64,000 nucleotides of DNA. It comes from Dysgonomonadaceae bacterium PH5-43 (GTDB taxonomy: Bacteria; Bacteroidota; Bacteroidia; Bacteroidales; Azobacteroidaceae). A program made the position numbers and the translations under genes. The DNA lies in contig JARXWK010000011.1 of NCBI GenBank assembly GCA_029916745.1, positions 19,148-83,147 of the forward strand, given 5' to 3'. Shown in pieces: positions 62,001 through 64,000 of the stretch. The notes under the pieces are model-generated. The model was given only the letters and a program-made list of their open reading frames with translations. It did not search any database and had not been told where the DNA came from. Position 1 is the first letter of the stretch, and each line of letters begins with the position of its first letter.

Positions 62001-62623
62001 CGTTGCAGTAATTTTAAGAGTAGTTGTAATATGTCCTTTTTTCTCCCTGTTTCTATACATTCTTTGATAATGTTCGAGTTCATATTGTTTAGATTTGATA
62101 TATCGAATCTTAAATCGTTTTCGAGATATTCTCGTAATGCTTTAATAGATTGAATCCTAAGCATAGGGGTTGCTATAATCATATCGCACAATGCCTTTTC
62201 TGGTGTTGCAATCAAGAATGTGTATTTGCTTTCGACCGTTTGCTGCTTTATACCTATTGAGTAGTAGTTTTTATTGACAGTTATATATTCAAAGTTGCCT
62301 ATAGAATTTTCAAATTTCTTAGAGCGATTTATGGTCATAGAACGAACGTTGTACACCTGTTCTGGTATTAGTCCGTAATAACTTAAGGCACTCTCCATAG
62401 AAACGTACGACGGGCCGTAAATATGATTTGATATCAATTCTACAGATAATAATTGTTTGCTTACATCAGGCGATACTACATATAATCCTCTTTTTAGACG
62501 AATTATCTTTCCTTCTTGTTCGAGATTGGCAATCTTGTTTTGCGGAAATCTATAGTTAGAGTACAGCGAACGCAATACTGCATAATCTATAGGAATAACA
62601 CTTAACTGTTCTAAATTATCCAT
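61997..62623 (-). CDS. AbiEi family antitoxin, transcriptional regulator
   Basis: This 208-aa protein has an N-terminal winged helix (about 10-55; FPQNKIANLEQEGKIIRLKRGLYVV) and the AbiEi C-terminal domain (YGPSYVSMESALSYYGLIPE, TPEKALCDM). Antitoxins of this family bind inverted repeats in their own promoter and repress it. The promoter here contains such repeats (62634-62698). It overlaps the toxin gene by 4 bp. Confidence 0.92.
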   Translation of the reverse strand: MDNLEQLSVIPIDYAVLRSLYSNYRFPQNKIANLEQEGKIIRLKRGLYVVSPDVSKQLLSVELISNHIYGPSYVSMESALSYYGLIPEQVYNVRSMTINRSKKFENSIGNFEYITVNKNYYSIGIKQQTVESKYTFLIATPEKALCDMIIATPMLRIQSIKALREYLENDLRFDISNLNNMNSNIIKECIETGRKKDILQLLLKLLQR

Positions 62624-62633
62624 TATAGTAGTT

Positions 62634-62698
62634 ATTATCTATGCAAAGATAGTTATTTTTGCATAGATAATGGAAATTAATAATAATAACTATGCAAA
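62634..62698 (-). promoter_or_regulatory. AbiE promoter with three ATGCAAA half-sites
   Basis: ATTATCTATGCAAA (62634-62647) and TTTGCATAGATAAT (62658-62671) form a perfect 14-bp inverted repeat over 10 bp. A third half-site TATGCAAA lies at 62691-62698. The minus-strand -7 box TATCTTTGC (62643-62651) overlaps the left arm, so binding there would block RNA polymerase. Autoregulation by AbiEi is inferred. Confidence 0.75.
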
Positions 62699-62914
62699 AT
62701 TTACTATTAATATTGTCGGTATGGAATTAAAGATAAATAAATACAGGCTGTCTTTATGCTGAAATGTATGGTATTAGCACAAGAGAGTATCGGGAAACAA
62801 AAATATTAAAAACAATATTATTATAAAATATATTATTATTATTAGTTTTTGAAATATTATAGCTAAGTTTGTTGTGTTGGAACTGCTAATAACAACTATC
62901 AATAAATTAATGCC

Positions 62915-64000
62915 ATGAACAAAATTTATTTATCATTACTAATCCTTTGTCTGTTTGGGATTGCTTGTGTAAAAACAGAAAAGACATCTTCAGAAGAAAA
63001 TAGCACTGACTTTAACAAGTTAGATTCTATTGTAGTAAAAGCTAATGCATTGTCAGAAACTCGTATGTATCTTAACTCGTTTGACAAATACGATCAGAGA
63101 GATGACTTTAGCAATCAATACGACTTATCTCATACCTTCGTTGGAAATGGTCCATACATAGAGCTGAGAGAAGACTTTTCGCTTGCTTTCTACAAACGTC
63201 TTTCTGCTCAATACTGGTTGAAAAATGGGAATGATTATAAAATTACAGGCTATGCACCTCAACCTCTTATAAAGAGTGAAAATGCAGATGCTACCACAGA
63301 CGCAGAGGCTGTGTTTTTCAAAGAACTTATTGAAACCGTTTATACTGATTTGGAGTATAAAAAGAGCGAAGAATATGGGATGCAATTAATAATGAATAGC
63401 GTGCCAGATGAAACAGACCCTGATTATGAAGAGTATCTTAGTCACGAGAAACAAAAAGCGGCAGCTAAACGATTTTACGAAGAAGAAATCATTCATCTGA
63501 AATATAAAGAAACTTACGACAAACAATTAAGCTTCTTGGAAGAAAGAAAAGAAACGGTATCTCCAGAGTTTTACGAACTATGTAAAAGCTTTTTCTTTTG
63601 CGATTATATAAAGGAATTAGTGGGTTGTTATCTAAGCTACAAGACTGAAGATTTGAAAGAACAATTAAAAGAACAATTATTGGCTACAAAAGCAGACTTT
63701 CAGAATGATAAATTAATGTTTTCTCCTCGTTACCGTTATATGGCAATAAGTTATAATCTTTTTCATGTTGCAGTAGATGGTTATAAATACAATGATTTGG
63801 ATAAGCTGTATCAAAATGCAAAAGAAAACTTCACAGGCAAAACGAGAGAGTTTCTTCTGTTTTATTGGGCTAAGAAGATTATAAAACAAGAAAATATCGC
63901 ATTTACCAAGCAATATTTAGAAGAGGCATCAGATGAAGATTACAAAGCATACATAGCCGCTAAATTACAATTATTAGAAATGAATCAGGCTATCGACAAT
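62915..64000 (+). CDS. Lipoprotein, partial at window edge
   Basis: An open frame of 362 codons runs from ATG 62915 to the end of the window without a stop. The N-terminus has a lipobox (LFGIAC, Cys 18). The visible part is helical and rich in Lys, Glu and Tyr, with no recognised domain. In Bacteroidetes such N-termini often precede a thioredoxin-like domain, but that part would be outside the window. A possible TAAGTTTG -7 box lies at 62864-62871. From 62699 to 62863 I see nothing certain. Confidence 0.75.
   Translation, partial: MNKIYLSLLILCLFGIACVKTEKTSSEENSTDFNKLDSIVVKANALSETRMYLNSFDKYDQRDDFSNQYDLSHTFVGNGPYIELREDFSLAFYKRLSAQYWLKNGNDYKITGYAPQPLIKSENADATTDAEAVFFKELIETVYTDLEYKKSEEYGMQLIMNSVPDETDPDYEEYLSHEKQKAAAKRFYEEEIIHLKYKETYDKQLSFLEERKETVSPEFYELCKSFFFCDYIKELVGCYLSYKTEDLKEQLKEQLLATKADFQNDKLMFSPRYRYMAISYNLFHVAVDGYKYNDLDKLYQNAKENFTGKTREFLLFYWAKKIIKQENIAFTKQYLEEASDEDYKAYIAAKLQLLEMNQAIDN

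Noticed and set aside
62721..62800. Possible gene remnant after the AbiE promoter
   Set aside because: A short coding-like stretch appears only if a frameshift is assumed; too little evidence.

Overview
The window comes from a low-GC member of the Bacteroidota, most likely order Bacteroidales. The sequence supports this in four ways. Many genes are preceded by the Bacteroidota sigma-ABfrM -7 box (TAnnTTTG, often TAnnTTTGC), sometimes with TTTG about 18-19 bp upstream. The type IX secretion genes porU and porV are present. There is a complete Bat (Bacteroides aerotolerance) operon. Family-typical neighbourhoods are intact (ileS-dksA/traR-like-lspA-DUF4296; rpmB-rpmG-DUF4295-ftsY-rimO). I cannot name the genus. 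No tRNA, rRNA, CRISPR array or insertion sequence was seen.

Layout. 1-10.7 kb: an ECF sigma factor, then an envelope block (M23 peptidase, dxr, rseP, mscS) convergent with an ileS-traR-lspA-DUF4296 operon. 10.7-16.1 kb: a 543-bp gap with a tiny promoter-terminator transcription unit and a 22-bp-period array, then a type III restriction-modification pair in the order res-mod. 16.2-22.8 kb (minus): BtuB-like TonB receptor, a repeat-filled gap, GT2 glycosyltransferase, M60 metallopeptidase, coiled-coil membrane protein, rpmE2. 22.9-29.8 kb (minus): an FAH-family hydrolase-porU-porV-ispF-xseA transcription unit. 29.8-34.3 kb: AEC transporter and GHL10 glycosidase, divergent from dnaG. 34.6-38.2 kb: two tandem BspA-like leucine-rich-repeat proteins with sorting-domain-like tails, plausible cargo of the type IX system. 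38.2-39 kb: a convergent gap of about 700 bp packed with repeat elements. 39-45.4 kb: tricorn-like S41 protease, GNAT, patatin, GH13 amylase. 45.5-50.6 kb: Lrp regulator, ribosomal proteins, ftsY, rimO, and two HU-fold proteins, one predicted to be membrane-anchored with a LysM domain. 50.7-59 kb: MoxR-DUF58-BatA-E operon. 59-62.7 kb (minus): a beta-propeller-like secreted protein, an LpxL-type acyltransferase, a repeat array, and an AbiEi/AbiEii toxin-antitoxin pair with inverted-repeat operators over its promoter. A lipoprotein gene runs off the right edge.

The least explained feature of the window lies between the genes. Three sequence-distinct families of degenerate intergenic arrays share a 22-23 bp period. 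One family occurs twice (18461-18759 and 38647-38945) as 12 units in exact 23-bp register, both times a few bases after the stop codon of a minus-strand gene. A second occurs twice (38363-38519 and 60950-61108) as 7 units, most built on GTTTCA-N6-TGAAAC dyads. A third occurs once (10940-11036) at 22 bp. Periods of 22-23 exclude a coding explanation. Unit size and dyad geometry suggest a structured 3'-UTR RNA element or an array of protein-binding sites; this is inference from a single window.
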